DNA of 64,000 bases from NCBI GenBank assembly GCA_965247395.1, contig OZ252012.1:1612001-1676000 (forward strand), read 5' to 3'. The notes beneath the pieces are model-generated. The model did no database searches. It was given only the letters and a program-made list of their open reading frames with translations, and had not been told where the DNA came from. Shown piece by piece: positions 18,326-26,828 of the stretch. A program made the position numbers and the translations under genes. How positions within the stretch are numbered: the first letter of the stretch is position 1; each line of letters begins with the position of its first letter. The DNA is from CAYRJD01 sp965247395. Its GTDB lineage: Bacteria; Actinomycetota; Acidimicrobiia; Acidimicrobiales; Poriferisodalaceae.

Positions 18326-19442
18326 GCAGATGCCGCTGGATTTTGCCCAGTGCGGTGCGAGGGAAGTCCCGCACGATTTCAAGCTCGTGCGGTGCGCAGT
18401 AGGCCGACAGGTCTTCCTTAACGTGATCGCGCAAGGCTTCTAACTGCGGAGGGTTTTCTCCATCGGTTGGCAACACCACCGCCACTACTGCCTCTCCCCA
18501 GTGGGGATGCGGCCGTCCAATCACCGCACATTCGCCAACCCCCGGCGCAGTCGCTAGCGACTTCTCCACCGCAGTTGGCCAGACGTTCTCACCACCAGTG
18601 ATGATCATCTCGCCACGTCTGCCGAACACGTTGAGCTTGCCTTCGGGTGATATCTCACCGCTATCACCGGTTGCAAACCATCCGTCGGCCGTCAGTGGGT
18701 TCGTGCCGTCGCGATAGCAGCGCAACAGCATCTCGCAACGAAGCTGAATCTCTCCGTCCTGCACTCGCATTTGCACTCCCTGCAACGGCCAACCGTCGTA
18801 GACCACACCGCTGAAGGTCTCGGTCATTCCGTAAGTGGCAATCACGTTGGCCGGTCTTTCGGCAGGCACCGCCGAACCGCCCACCAAAATCGCTCGAAAC
18901 AGTGCTGGATTGATGCGGCCCAGAGCGGTCGGTACCAAAGCAGTGAGAGTGGCTTCGCCGTTGGTGGCTGCTGCTGTTACTGAGTCGGCGTCAAACCCGT
19001 CGTGCACAACAAGGCGCATGTTTGCCTGCCAAGCTCGCACCACCACCGACAGCCCGCCAACATGTGAGAGCGGCAGGCAGGCCAGCCAACAGTCCGATGC
19101 CGCACCTGTCAAAAACGATTCCGCCAGGAATGAGTTGGTGGCCTGGGCGCTAGCAGCCAGTGCCGTGTGCGTTAGCACCGTTCCTTTTGGTTCACCCGTG
19201 CTACCGCTGGTAGCCATTACCAATGCGTCGCCAGTTTCGACCGGGCGCCCACCTTCGCAACGCTGTCGGCCTGTTTCTTCCACTACTGCTGAGGCGCCCA
19301 TCCTGACGACTAGCTGGCGTTGTATTTTCAGCGGTAGACGTGGATCAACAGGTAAGACCGCATCGCCGTTATCCCAAGCGTGTCGCAGTTCGTCCACAAA
19401 GCGCTCGCCGCTACTGAGCGACAACGCCACCAGCTCAAACAC
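18321..19442 (-). CDS. menE: o-Succinylbenzoate-CoA ligase
   Basis: This 373-residue short ANL-family ligase shows MATSGSTGEPKGTVLTH near residue 82, ATYGMTETFSG near 205, a WFATGDSGEIS hinge near 258 and a C-terminal ALGKIQRHLL with the catalytic Lys. The compact size and PVDPRLP N-terminus match actinobacterial MenE, which activates o-succinylbenzoate with CoA. It is transcribed towards the men operon, separated by rmuC. Start is GTG. No menB, menA or menG is in this window. Assignment rests on family features plus proximity to menF-D-H-C. Confidence 0.8.
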   Translation of the reverse strand: MFELVALSLSSGERFVDELRHAWDNGDAVLPVDPRLPLKIQRQLVVRMGASAVVEETGRQRCEGGRPVETGDALVMATSGSTGEPKGTVLTHTALAASAQATNSFLAESFLTGAASDCWLACLPLSHVGGLSVVVRAWQANMRLVVHDGFDADSVTAAATNGEATLTALVPTALGRINPALFRAILVGGSAVPAERPANVIATYGMTETFSGVVYDGWPLQGVQMRVQDGEIQLRCEMLLRCYRDGTNPLTADGWFATGDSGEISPEGKLNVFGRRGEMIITGGENVWPTAVEKSLATAPGVGECAVIGRPHPHWGEAVVAVVLPTDGENPPQLEALRDHVKEDLSAYCAPHELEIVRDFPRTALGKIQRHLL

Positions 19443-19493
19443 GCAAACGAAGCTAGCTAAACAGCGTGCACATGCGCCAACAAGATTCCAGAG

Positions 19494-20141
19494 CTACCGC
19501 CGATTTGTCCGCCACCACCGATTTTTTCGCCCTCGACTACGAGCTTCTCGCAGGGCTTGTCGACGGTCCATCGGCTTGTAGTTAGAAGGCAACAGGTGCT
19601 CGTAGTTCGTGGCGCTCGCATAGTCACCTTCAATTTCCTTCCCAACAACCAAATGCGCCATTAGCTCGGCAGTTGCTATTGCGTCCCCCAAAGCGCTGTG
19701 GGCACTTGTATGCGCTATTCCAAATTCTCTGCACGCCTCGCTGAGTTTCATCTTTGTTAGCTGATAGGTGCAAATTCCCCAACCTTTCGAGAAATTCACT
19801 CCAACTCGCTCAAAATCTTGCTTCAGCATCCGTCCGTCAAACGGCAAGTTGTGTGCCGCCAGAATGGTGCCGTCCAGTGCAGCAGCTAGCGAGCCAGCAA
19901 TTTGGTCGAAAGTTGGTGCACAAGCAGCCATCTCGTTTGTGATTTTGTGAATGTGAGTTGGGCCAACGTCGCACTCAGGATTGATGAGCGTTGTAAAACT
20001 CTCCATAGATCCCAGTTGCCCGCTCGTTATGTCAAAGAACAGCACAGCTATTTCAACGATGCGGTCGGTCTTCCCCAACCCCGTCGTTTCGCAATCAATG
20101 ACTGCGATGAACTCTTCGTCTTCTTGTTTTGGCTTAAGCAA
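19494..20141 (-). CDS. DnaQ-like 3'-5' exonuclease (DEDDh family)
   Basis: This 215-residue exonuclease has all DEDDh residues visible: Asp/Glu in IDCETTG near residue 16, Asp in HNLPFDGRML near 102 and His/Asp in SAHSALGDAIAT near 148. It resembles epsilon-type proofreading or RNase T-like nucleases but is stand-alone, with a basic Arg-rich C-terminus. The TTG start at 20141 is supported by AAAGGAA a few bases upstream. It is transcribed divergently from another nuclease at 20198. The target nucleic acid is unknown. Confidence 0.85.
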   Translation of the reverse strand: MLKPKQEDEEFIAVIDCETTGLGKTDRIVEIAVLFFDITSGQLGSMESFTTLINPECDVGPTHIHKITNEMAACAPTFDQIAGSLAAALDGTILAAHNLPFDGRMLKQDFERVGVNFSKGWGICTYQLTKMKLSEACREFGIAHTSAHSALGDAIATAELMAHLVVGKEIEGDYASATNYEHLLPSNYKPMDRRQALREARSRGRKNRWWRTNRR

Positions 20142-20197
20142 ATGATTTCCTTTAGTCAGCTAACTAGCGAATTGTGATGGTAGGTAACTTGTGTGAC

Positions 20198-21103
20198 ATG
20201 GAAGTGCACCTGGTGGACGGCACTTACGAGCTATTCCGTCACTTCTTCGCCGTGCCGTCAAGGCAGACGGCAGACGGCCGTGAGGTTGGAGCCATCCGGG
20301 GAGTTCTAACCAGCATGCTGCTTCTGCTCGAGAGCGGCGCCACTCACGTCGCAGTCGCTACCGACCATGTGATCAGGTCTTTCCGCAACGACATGTGGGA
20401 CGGCTACAAAGATGGCTCCGGTATTGATTCCGCTATCACCGAGCAGTTCGAACCACTGGAAGAAGCGCTTAGTGCCTTGGGGCTGTGTGTCTGGCCGATG
20501 ATCGAATTTGAGGCCGATGACGGGTTAGCGGCAGGAGCTGTGTTAGCCGCAGCCGACAAGCGAGTGAAACGAGTGCTCATCTGCACACCCGACAAAGACT
20601 TAGCGCAATGTGTCGGAGCAAGCGGGACAATTACCGCTGGTGGTGAGAAGGTTTTTCAGTGGGATCGTCGCAAAGACGTGCTGTTTGATGCCAATGCGGT
20701 GCAAGAAAAATTCGGCGTGATGCCCGAATCGATCCCGGACTATCTGGCGTTGGTGGGCGATAACGCGGACGGGTTTCCTGGCTTGGCAGGTTGGGGAGCA
20801 AAGTCTGCTGCCACAGTGTTGAGTCAGTACACCAAGCTGGACAAAATCCCCGACGATGCGTCCGACTGGGAGATAGAGATACGCGGCCGCGAGAAGCTCG
20901 CGAACACCCTGTCGCAAAACCGCGAGTTGGCTTTGCGGTTCCGCAAAATCGCCACGGTACGAACGGACGCGCCGGTGAGCAAATCGGTCGATGAGTTGCG
21001 TTGGCAGGGACCGCAAAAAAACTTTGCCGCAATTTGCGAACAGATGGGGGCGGACGCACTGGTGGAACGAGCGGTGGAGTGCGCAACGGGACGCGCTGGA
21101 TAG
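20198..21103 (+). CDS. 5'-3' exonuclease / flap endonuclease-like protein
   Basis: This protein of about 301 residues corresponds to the PolA N-terminal 5' nuclease domain without a polymerase. It begins VHLVDGTYELFRHFF, has acidic metal ligands in EADDGLAAG near residue 109 and TPDKDLAQ near 136, and a helix-3-turn-helix VGDNADGFPGLAGWGAKSA near 188. It should cleave flaps or primers. I chose ATG 20198 because it matches family N-termini; GTG 20174 is also possible. A 36-bp piece of this gene (20777-20812) recurs just downstream at 21169-21204. Confidence 0.85.
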   Translation: MEVHLVDGTYELFRHFFAVPSRQTADGREVGAIRGVLTSMLLLLESGATHVAVATDHVIRSFRNDMWDGYKDGSGIDSAITEQFEPLEEALSALGLCVWPMIEFEADDGLAAGAVLAAADKRVKRVLICTPDKDLAQCVGASGTITAGGEKVFQWDRRKDVLFDANAVQEKFGVMPESIPDYLALVGDNADGFPGLAGWGAKSAATVLSQYTKLDKIPDDASDWEIEIRGREKLANTLSQNRELALRFRKIATVRTDAPVSKSVDELRWQGPQKNFAAICEQMGADALVERAVECATGRAG

Positions 21104-21163
21104 CGCCGCGGCACTAAAGCCCGAGTAACTCCACTAACCCAGCCCGGCTACTCAGGCCGGTTG

Positions 21164-21204
21164 CCAAACCTGGCTTGGCAGGTTTGGGAGCAAAGTCTGC
21201 TGCC
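21164..21204. repeat. Displaced copy of a nuclease gene fragment forming a hairpin
   Basis: Bases 21169-21204 repeat 20777-20812 of the upstream nuclease gene with one mismatch in 36. The mismatch (G to T) and the preceding bases create a perfect 9-bp stem, CCAAACCTG (21164-21172) with CAGGTTTGG (21179-21187), around a 6-nt loop. It lies between the convergent ends of the nuclease and the VOC gene. There is no U-tract after the stem, so a terminator function is only possible. Confidence 0.75.
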
Positions 21205-21214
21205 GGGTAGCTGG

Positions 21215-21601
21215 CTAATTATTAGTCGGGCTACCAACTGGTGCAGTGGGTTGATTCAACTCGATCATGTTGCCCGCCGGATCAAAGAAGAACGTTTGCA
21301 GCGCGCCTGTCCCCGGAATAGCAGCTGGATCTCGTACCTCAACTCCGCGTTCGCGCAGTTCGGTCACCGTGCTCGCAATGTCGCTGACCTTGAACGCCCA
21401 GTGCTGGCCCTTCGGTGGTTCCCAGTCGGGCACTTCAATTAGATGCACCTCCGCGCCTGCGCCGTTGCGCAGCCAGCGTCCGTTGAACTTGAAGTCGGGT
21501 CGCTCTAGCTCCTCCATATTGAGGACGTCTACATAAAACGGCGCTACCGCTTCCACGTCGGCGACATTGATCGAAACATGGTGAACGCTGCCCAGCTCCA
21601 T
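21215..21601 (-). CDS. VOC-family (glyoxalase/dioxygenase-like) protein
   Basis: This 128-residue vicinal-oxygen-chelate protein has two beta-alpha-beta-beta-beta modules: VHHVSINVADV at the N-terminus, HWAFKVSDI near residue 67 and the metal-ligand Glu in PAGNMIELNQ near 113. His7, His67 and Glu fit a metal site. Reaction unknown; members include glyoxalases, epimerases and dioxygenases. It is transcribed away from the carboxylase gene at 21752, the two sharing a divergent region that holds 13-bp tandem repeats. Confidence 0.75.
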   Translation of the reverse strand: MELGSVHHVSINVADVEAVAPFYVDVLNMEELERPDFKFNGRWLRNGAGAEVHLIEVPDWEPPKGQHWAFKVSDIASTVTELRERGVEVRDPAAIPGTGALQTFFFDPAGNMIELNQPTAPVGSPTNN

Positions 21602-21625
21602 AAGACAAGGCTAGGCGGGCTTCCC

Positions 21626-21703
21626 GGTGGAAAACATTGGTGGAAAACATTGGTGGAAAACATTGGTGGAAAACATTGGTGGAAAATACTGCTGGAAAAC
21701 ATC
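21626..21703. repeat. Six 13-bp tandem repeats in a divergent promoter region
   Basis: GGTGGAAAACATT occurs four times perfectly (21626-21677), followed by two degenerate copies (GGTGGAAAATACT and GCTGGAAAACATC) to 21703. The array fills the 150-bp gap between the divergent starts of the VOC gene (21601) and the carboxylase (21752). The unit length is not a multiple of three, so it is not coding, and there are no spacers, so it is not CRISPR. It may act as iterated binding sites or vary in copy number. Confidence 0.9.
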
Positions 21704-21751
21704 GCTGCCAAGCAAAGAGAGCTGCCGTAAACCCGCACTACGCTCAGGCAC

Positions 21752-23308
21752 GTGTCAAAGCACACAATGTCTGAACGGCTAGCCGAGCTAGAGAAGCGCC
21801 GCAACGAAGCGCTACAAGCAGGTCCGGAGCGCTCTATTCAGCGTCAGCACGACAAAGGCAAGATGCTGGCGCGCGAGCGCATTGACTATCTATTCGACGA
21901 AGGTTCGTTCCACGAAATCGATCAGCTCGCCCGGCATCGAGCACACGACGTCGGTCTAACCGAACGCCCCTACACCGACGGAATCGTCACCGGCTGGGGA
22001 GCCATCGACGGGCGCAAGGTGTTCGTCGCCAGCCAAGACTTCACCGTGTTTGGCGGTGCGCTGGGCGAGGTGTTCGCCGAAAAGACACACAAAATCATGG
22101 ACCTGGCCGAATCGGTCGGCGCTCCCATCATCGGCCTAAACGACGGCGCCGGTGCGCGCATACAAGAAGGCGTGGCGTCGCTAGCCGGTTACGGCGGCAT
22201 CTTCCGCCGCAACGTGCGCGCCTCGGGTGTGATCCCACAGATCAGCGTGATCATGGGGCCGTGTGCTGGTGGTGCGGTCTATTCGCCTGCCATGACCGAC
22301 TTCATATTCATGGTGCGCGACACCAGCCACATGTTCATCACCGGACCTGACGTCGTAAAAACCGTCACCGGTGAAGAGGTGTCGCTGGAGGAGCTAGGAG
22401 GCGCTGGCTCGCACAGCACTAAGTCAGGCGTGGCTTCTTTTGTCGCCCCAGATGAACACGCAGTGCTTGACGACGTGCGAGCGCTGCTGACGTTTTTGCC
22501 ATCTAACAATCTGGACACGCCGCCGGTGGTTGAGAGCGATGATCCGGTCGACCGCGACTGCCCGGAGCTTGCAGAACTGCTGCCAGACAGCTCAAACATC
22601 CCTTACGACATGAAGCAAGTGATCACGGCGACGGTCGATGACGGCTATTTCATGGAATATCACGCTCATTGGGCGTTATCGATCGTGTGCGGATTTGCCC
22701 GCATCGAGGGCCGTTGTATAGGCATAGTCGGCAACCAGCCGATGATGATGGCCGGGGTGCTTGATATCGAGTCGTCTGAGAAGGCCGCTCGCTTTGTCCG
22801 TTTCTGTGATGCGTTCAATATTCCACTGCTGACGTTCGTAGATGTGCCGGGCTTTATGCCAGGAGTCGATCAAGAGCACAGTGGCATCATTCGCCACGGC
22901 GCGAAACTGCTTTACGCCTATTGCGAGGCAACCGTGCCGCGTGTACAGGTGATTACCCGCAAGGCTTATGGCGGCGCTTACGTGGTGATGGACTCAAAGA
23001 GCGTCGGCTGTGACCTCTCGTTTGCATGGCCCACCGCCGAGCTGGCGGTAATGGGGCCGCAAGGCGCGGTAGAGGTGTTGTATCGGCGAGAGTTGCAACA
23101 AGCCGCCGATCCAGACACTCGCAAGGCCGAGCTGGTGGACGAATACACCGAGAAATATGCCAATCCGTACGTGGCTGCGGAGCGTGGCATCGTTGACGCG
23201 GTGATTGACCCGGTCGACACAAGACGCAAGGTGGCTGCCGCTTTTGCGCTGACTAGTACCAAGCGTGAGAAGCTGCCACAACGAAAGCATGGCAACGTTC
23301 CACTTTGA
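21752..23308 (+). CDS. pccB: Acyl-CoA (propionyl-CoA) carboxylase, carboxyltransferase beta subunit
   Basis: This 518-residue carboxyltransferase of the PccB/AccD5 type contains RQHDKGKMLARERI near residue 30, the oxyanion-forming GPCAGGAVYSPA near 171 and, in the C-terminal half, VPGFMPGVDQE near 370 and KAYGGAYVVM near 408. It transfers CO2 from carboxybiotin to propionyl-, acetyl- or butyryl-CoA. The start may be GTG 21752 or ATG 21767. It overlaps the next small gene (TTGA). The biotin carboxylase alpha subunit is not in the window. With ecm and epimerase it fits propionyl/methylmalonyl-CoA traffic. Confidence 0.9.
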   Translation: MSKHTMSERLAELEKRRNEALQAGPERSIQRQHDKGKMLARERIDYLFDEGSFHEIDQLARHRAHDVGLTERPYTDGIVTGWGAIDGRKVFVASQDFTVFGGALGEVFAEKTHKIMDLAESVGAPIIGLNDGAGARIQEGVASLAGYGGIFRRNVRASGVIPQISVIMGPCAGGAVYSPAMTDFIFMVRDTSHMFITGPDVVKTVTGEEVSLEELGGAGSHSTKSGVASFVAPDEHAVLDDVRALLTFLPSNNLDTPPVVESDDPVDRDCPELAELLPDSSNIPYDMKQVITATVDDGYFMEYHAHWALSIVCGFARIEGRCIGIVGNQPMMMAGVLDIESSEKAARFVRFCDAFNIPLLTFVDVPGFMPGVDQEHSGIIRHGAKLLYAYCEATVPRVQVITRKAYGGAYVVMDSKSVGCDLSFAWPTAELAVMGPQGAVEVLYRRELQQAADPDTRKAELVDEYTEKYANPYVAAERGIVDAVIDPVDTRRKVAAAFALTSTKREKLPQRKHGNVPL

Positions 23309-23496
23309 ATTCGTTAGCGATTAGACCCACACCGACACCGGATGAAGCCGCCGCGATAGCGCTGGCACTTGAAATGTTGTGGCCACAGCCGGTGCCTGGT
23401 TCAACCCTGCGAAGTGAGCAAGACAAGACCCGCTGGCGGTTCAGCACCCGAACTTGGGTGACCCAAGATCGCTGGTCGGGCTGGCACCACTCTTGA
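23305..23496 (+). CDS. Small acyl-CoA carboxylase epsilon-like subunit
   Basis: This 63-residue protein has the pattern IRPTPTPDEAAAIALALEML, a WP turn and a closing TRWRFSTRTW block. That is the look of the small epsilon-like proteins that accompany carboxyltransferase beta subunits in actinobacteria. It starts with TTG overlapping the pccB stop (TTGA), implying coupled translation and stoichiometric assembly. It ends by overlapping a possible TTG start of the next gene in the same way. Function is inferred from location and pattern. Confidence 0.7.
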   Translation: MNSLAIRPTPTPDEAAAIALALEMLWPQPVPGSTLRSEQDKTRWRFSTRTWVTQDRWSGWHHS

Positions 23497-24725
23497 GCCA
23501 GCCAACCCAGAGCAATCCAGCTCAGAATGAACCTGAGCAGTCTTCCAGCAACCAATCAATGAGCCATCTGCCACTGGGCGACCTGCCGCTTAGCGATCTG
23601 AAGGTTGTTGATATCTCAACCGTTTTTGCGGGCCCGCATTGTGCGCGCTATCTCGCTGATTTTGGTGCTGACGTAATCAAAGTAGAGCGATCAACCGGTG
23701 ACACCGTCCGCAACATCGGCTGGCGCGATGCTGCGGGTGAAACGCTTTGGTGGAGGCTGGTTAACCGCAACAAACGCAGCGTCACGCTCGACCTCAAACA
23801 ACCAGACGACCTCGCCAAGCTCCGTTGTCTACTTGCTGTAGCGGATGTGCTGGTGGAAAACCTCCGCCCTGGCAAGCTTGAAACGCTCGGTCTGATTCCG
23901 ACGGATCTGATCTCGACGAACGACAAGCTCGTGATCACCCGCTTGACCGGCTTCGGTCAAGATGGGCCTTACAAAGATCGACCCGGGTTTGCTTCGCTGG
24001 CAGAGGCAATGTCAGGGTTTGCGTCTCTAAACGGCGATCCCGACGGCGCACCGTTGTTGCCACCGATTGCGCTCACTGACGAGATAGCCGGGTTAGTAGC
24101 CGCTTTTGCCACGATGGTTGCTATTCACAGCGGCCGTGGGCAGGTAGTGGACGTGAGCCTGCTGGAGTCCATGATGCAGGTGATGGGCCCTCTTTTTGCT
24201 GCCTGGCACAGCGAGGGGTACGAGCAGCCGCGACTTGGTTCAGGCATCCCCTACACCGTGCCGCGCGGCAACTACCGCACGGCCGACAACAAATGGCTGA
24301 CGGTCAGCACCTCAAGCGATGCGGTGGCACAACGAGTGATAAATCTCATAGGCGCTGATGGCGAACGCTTTGCGACTTTCGAGGCACGCACAACGAATCG
24401 CAAAGAACTGGATGCCTTACTGTCGCAATGGACGAAGGAATACACCTTGGCCGAGGCTCTGTCAGAGTTTGAACAAGCTGAGGCCGCTGCGGCGGCAGTG
24501 CTGACGGTGTCTGAGCTAGTGGCCGACGAGCACGTGATCGCGCGTAATTCTCTAATAGAAGTAGACGGACTGCTGATGCAAAACGTGGCGGCGCGGTTGT
24601 CGCGCACACCAGGCCAGGTTCGCTGGGCTGGTCGTCCTCTTGGCGCTGACAATGCCGACCTTGACCCGGACAAAGATGGCGCAGGTAGACCGGGGGAGTC
24701 TGGCTGGCCTTGCTCTAGTTCGTAG
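23493..24725 (+). CDS. Family III CoA-transferase (CaiB/BaiF)
   Basis: This protein has about 410 residues. The N-terminal core DLKVVDISTVFAGPHCARYLADFGADVIKVE is followed by GDTVRN, LKQPDDLAKL, a DVLVENLRPG strand and the catalytic Asp region ALTDEIAGLVAAF. These enzymes move CoA between carboxylates. The start is uncertain: TTG 23493 overlaps the previous stop, while ATG 23559 lies nearer the conserved core and would remove a Gln/Ser/Asn-rich leader. Linked to pccB and ecm, it could serve the ethylmalonyl-CoA or propionate routes (inference). It overlaps the convergent ecm by 11 bp. Confidence 0.83.
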   Translation: MSQPTQSNPAQNEPEQSSSNQSMSHLPLGDLPLSDLKVVDISTVFAGPHCARYLADFGADVIKVERSTGDTVRNIGWRDAAGETLWWRLVNRNKRSVTLDLKQPDDLAKLRCLLAVADVLVENLRPGKLETLGLIPTDLISTNDKLVITRLTGFGQDGPYKDRPGFASLAEAMSGFASLNGDPDGAPLLPPIALTDEIAGLVAAFATMVAIHSGRGQVVDVSLLESMMQVMGPLFAAWHSEGYEQPRLGSGIPYTVPRGNYRTADNKWLTVSTSSDAVAQRVINLIGADGERFATFEARTTNRKELDALLSQWTKEYTLAEALSEFEQAEAAAAAVLTVSELVADEHVIARNSLIEVDGLLMQNVAARLSRTPGQVRWAGRPLGADNADLDPDKDGAGRPGESGWPCSSS

Positions 24726-26730
24726 ACCGAAGCTTCGCAGTTAATTCGGCTAGCTCGGACATGATGACGGATAGATCAAAATCTTTTGGGGTGTAGATCG
24801 CTACAACTCCGGATTTCAACAGGCTTGCTTGGTCGTTGGCGGGAATAATTCCTCCCACCACTACCGCCGCCTTAATACCTTGCGCGGCCAACTCTGCCTG
24901 CACTTCGGGCACTAGTTCCATGTGGCCGCCGGACAAGATCGACAGTGCCACTATGTCCACATCTTCATCACGTGCAACTGCGGCGATGTGCTGTGGAGTT
25001 ACACGGATTCCGTCGTAGATCACCTCCATGCCAGCATCACGGGCTGCAACTGCGATTTGTTCGGCACCGTTGGAATGACCGTCGAGTCCTGGTTTAGCTA
25101 TCAGCAGTCGCGGCGGGCCTCCCGGCAGCTTGGAGCAGCGTTCAGCAACTTCGGTCAATCCATCAAGCGCGCTGGTGTTGCCAGTTGCCTTTGCAGCGCC
25201 CCCGATTCCGGTAGGAGCGCGGTAATCACCGAACTCCTCACGAAGAGCGTTGGCCCATTCCCCTGTTGTGACCCCCGCGTGGGCGGCCGCGATGGTTGGG
25301 CCCATGATATTTACATCGCCTTTGGCGGCGATTCGAAGATCGTCGAGCGCGGCGACCACTGCGTTGGAGTCTCGTTGCGCGCGCCAGCGCTCAAGGTCTT
25401 CCAGCGCTGCGGCGACTACTGACGGATCGACTCGCATGATGGCGTCGGTGCTTGCAGTGTTAGGGCCTGCCGCCGTGTTCACCAATGGCGAATCGGCTGT
25501 CTCGGTGTACTTGTTGACGCCAACCACCGTCTGTTGACCTTGTTCAATTCGGCGCACGCGCGCTGTGTGACTAGCCACCAAGCGAGTCTTCAGCTCTTTG
25601 ATCGCCGCGAAAGCACCGCCTAGCGCCAACACCTCGTCTAGCTCGGTTTGCGCTGAGCTAATCAGTTCGTCGGTGCGCGCTTCAATCACCTTGCTGCCGT
25701 CGAAAATGTCTTCGTATTCGAGTAAATCAGATTCCTCGGCCAAAATCTGCTGCATGCGTAGCGACCATTGCTGATCCCACGGCCGCGGCAAACCGAGCGC
25801 TTCGTTCCACGCCGGCAACTGCAGCGAGCGTGTGCGAGCACCTTTTGACAGGGTCACGCCGAGCATCTCCAGTGCGATGCGAGTCACGTTGTTTTCGGGC
25901 TGCGCTTCGGTCAGCCCCAGTGAGTTGACCTGCACGCCGTAGCGAAAGCGCCGCAGCTGCGGATCGATCACGCCGTAACGCTGGGCGCAGATGGAATCCC
26001 ACATCTGTGTAAAGGCCCGCACTTTGCAGACCTCCTCCACAAAGCGAATGCCGCTGTTCACAAAGAACGAAATCGACCCAACCACATTGTCAAAACGGTC
26101 AGGCGGCACCTGCCCGCTGTTTCGCACGGCATCAAGCACGTCAATGGCCGTGGCCAACGCGTAGGCGATCTCTTGGGTGGTGGTGGCGCCAGCCTCTTGC
26201 AGGTGGTAGCTGCAGACGTTGATCGGATTCCAGCGAGGCATGTGCTTGGCGCAGTAACTAATGACATCCACGGTCAGTCGCCGGCTCGGCTCAGGAGCAA
26301 AGATGTAGGTGCCGCGGCTGAGATATTCCTTGACGATGTCGTTTTGGGTGGTGCCCCTCAACGCTTGCAGATCGATCCTCTTGTTTTGGGCGTGAGCCAC
26401 ATACAACCCCAACAGCCATGCGGCGGTGGCGTTGATGGTCATCGAGGTGTTCATCTGGTCTTGCGGAATGCCTTCCAGTAGCTCCGCCATGTGACCAAGG
26501 TGTGTTACCGGCACACCCACTTTGCCAACTTCGCTTTGCGCGAAGGAATCGTCAGGGTCGTAGCCGGTCTGTGTCGGCAGATCGAACGCAATTGAGAGGC
26601 CCGTCTGGCCTTTCGTCAAATTGGTGCGATAAAGAGCGTTAGATGCGGCGGCACTTGAATGGCCGGAGTAGGTGCGCATGAGCCAGGGCCGGTCGTATTG
26701 CGGTTGATCGTGCGACGGCTGATCGGTCAT
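24715..26730 (-). CDS. ecm: Coenzyme B12-dependent acyl-CoA mutase, probably ethylmalonyl-CoA mutase
   Basis: This 671-residue single-chain mutase has a (beta/alpha)8 substrate domain and a C-terminal cobalamin domain with the DGHSNGAEQ base-off His motif near residue 553 and LSGGH near 605. GLSIAFDLPTQTGYD, GKVGVPVTHLGHM, MKEYL-type TQNDIVKEYLSRGTYIF and WNPINVCSYHLQEAGAT are closer to my memory of ethylmalonyl-CoA mutase (Ecm/MeaA) than of the two-subunit methylmalonyl-CoA mutase. It would convert ethylmalonyl-CoA to methylsuccinyl-CoA. No cobalamin riboswitch is visible before the start. A phylogenetic placement would settle the substrate. Confidence 0.8.
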   Translation of the reverse strand: MTDQPSHDQPQYDRPWLMRTYSGHSSAAASNALYRTNLTKGQTGLSIAFDLPTQTGYDPDDSFAQSEVGKVGVPVTHLGHMAELLEGIPQDQMNTSMTINATAAWLLGLYVAHAQNKRIDLQALRGTTQNDIVKEYLSRGTYIFAPEPSRRLTVDVISYCAKHMPRWNPINVCSYHLQEAGATTTQEIAYALATAIDVLDAVRNSGQVPPDRFDNVVGSISFFVNSGIRFVEEVCKVRAFTQMWDSICAQRYGVIDPQLRRFRYGVQVNSLGLTEAQPENNVTRIALEMLGVTLSKGARTRSLQLPAWNEALGLPRPWDQQWSLRMQQILAEESDLLEYEDIFDGSKVIEARTDELISSAQTELDEVLALGGAFAAIKELKTRLVASHTARVRRIEQGQQTVVGVNKYTETADSPLVNTAAGPNTASTDAIMRVDPSVVAAALEDLERWRAQRDSNAVVAALDDLRIAAKGDVNIMGPTIAAAHAGVTTGEWANALREEFGDYRAPTGIGGAAKATGNTSALDGLTEVAERCSKLPGGPPRLLIAKPGLDGHSNGAEQIAVAARDAGMEVIYDGIRVTPQHIAAVARDEDVDIVALSILSGGHMELVPEVQAELAAQGIKAAVVVGGIIPANDQASLLKSGVVAIYTPKDFDLSVIMSELAELTAKLRSTN

Positions 26731-26828
26731 GCTGGTCGTGGTGGAGTTTTAGAGGGGCTGAGTTATTGGTGGAGTTGTTGTTGGGGTAATAGCTGGGGGT
26801 TTTGGCGTGGTAATAGCTTGGGTAGTAG

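Noticed and set aside
21544..21804. Minus-strand frame across the 13-bp repeats giving repeated Phe/His/Gln/Cys residues
   Set aside because: The residues come only from the repeat array, which changes frame with every unit; the real genes start on either side.
24715..26730. Ordinary methylmalonyl-CoA mutase large subunit
   Set aside because: There is no small-subunit gene beside it and the motifs fit the single-chain ethylmalonyl-CoA mutase group better; substrate remains to be confirmed.
26731..26828. Cobalamin riboswitch upstream of the B12-dependent mutase
   Set aside because: The gap is only 98 bp and lacks the B12-box pattern; it holds GTAATAGCT-type short repeats instead.
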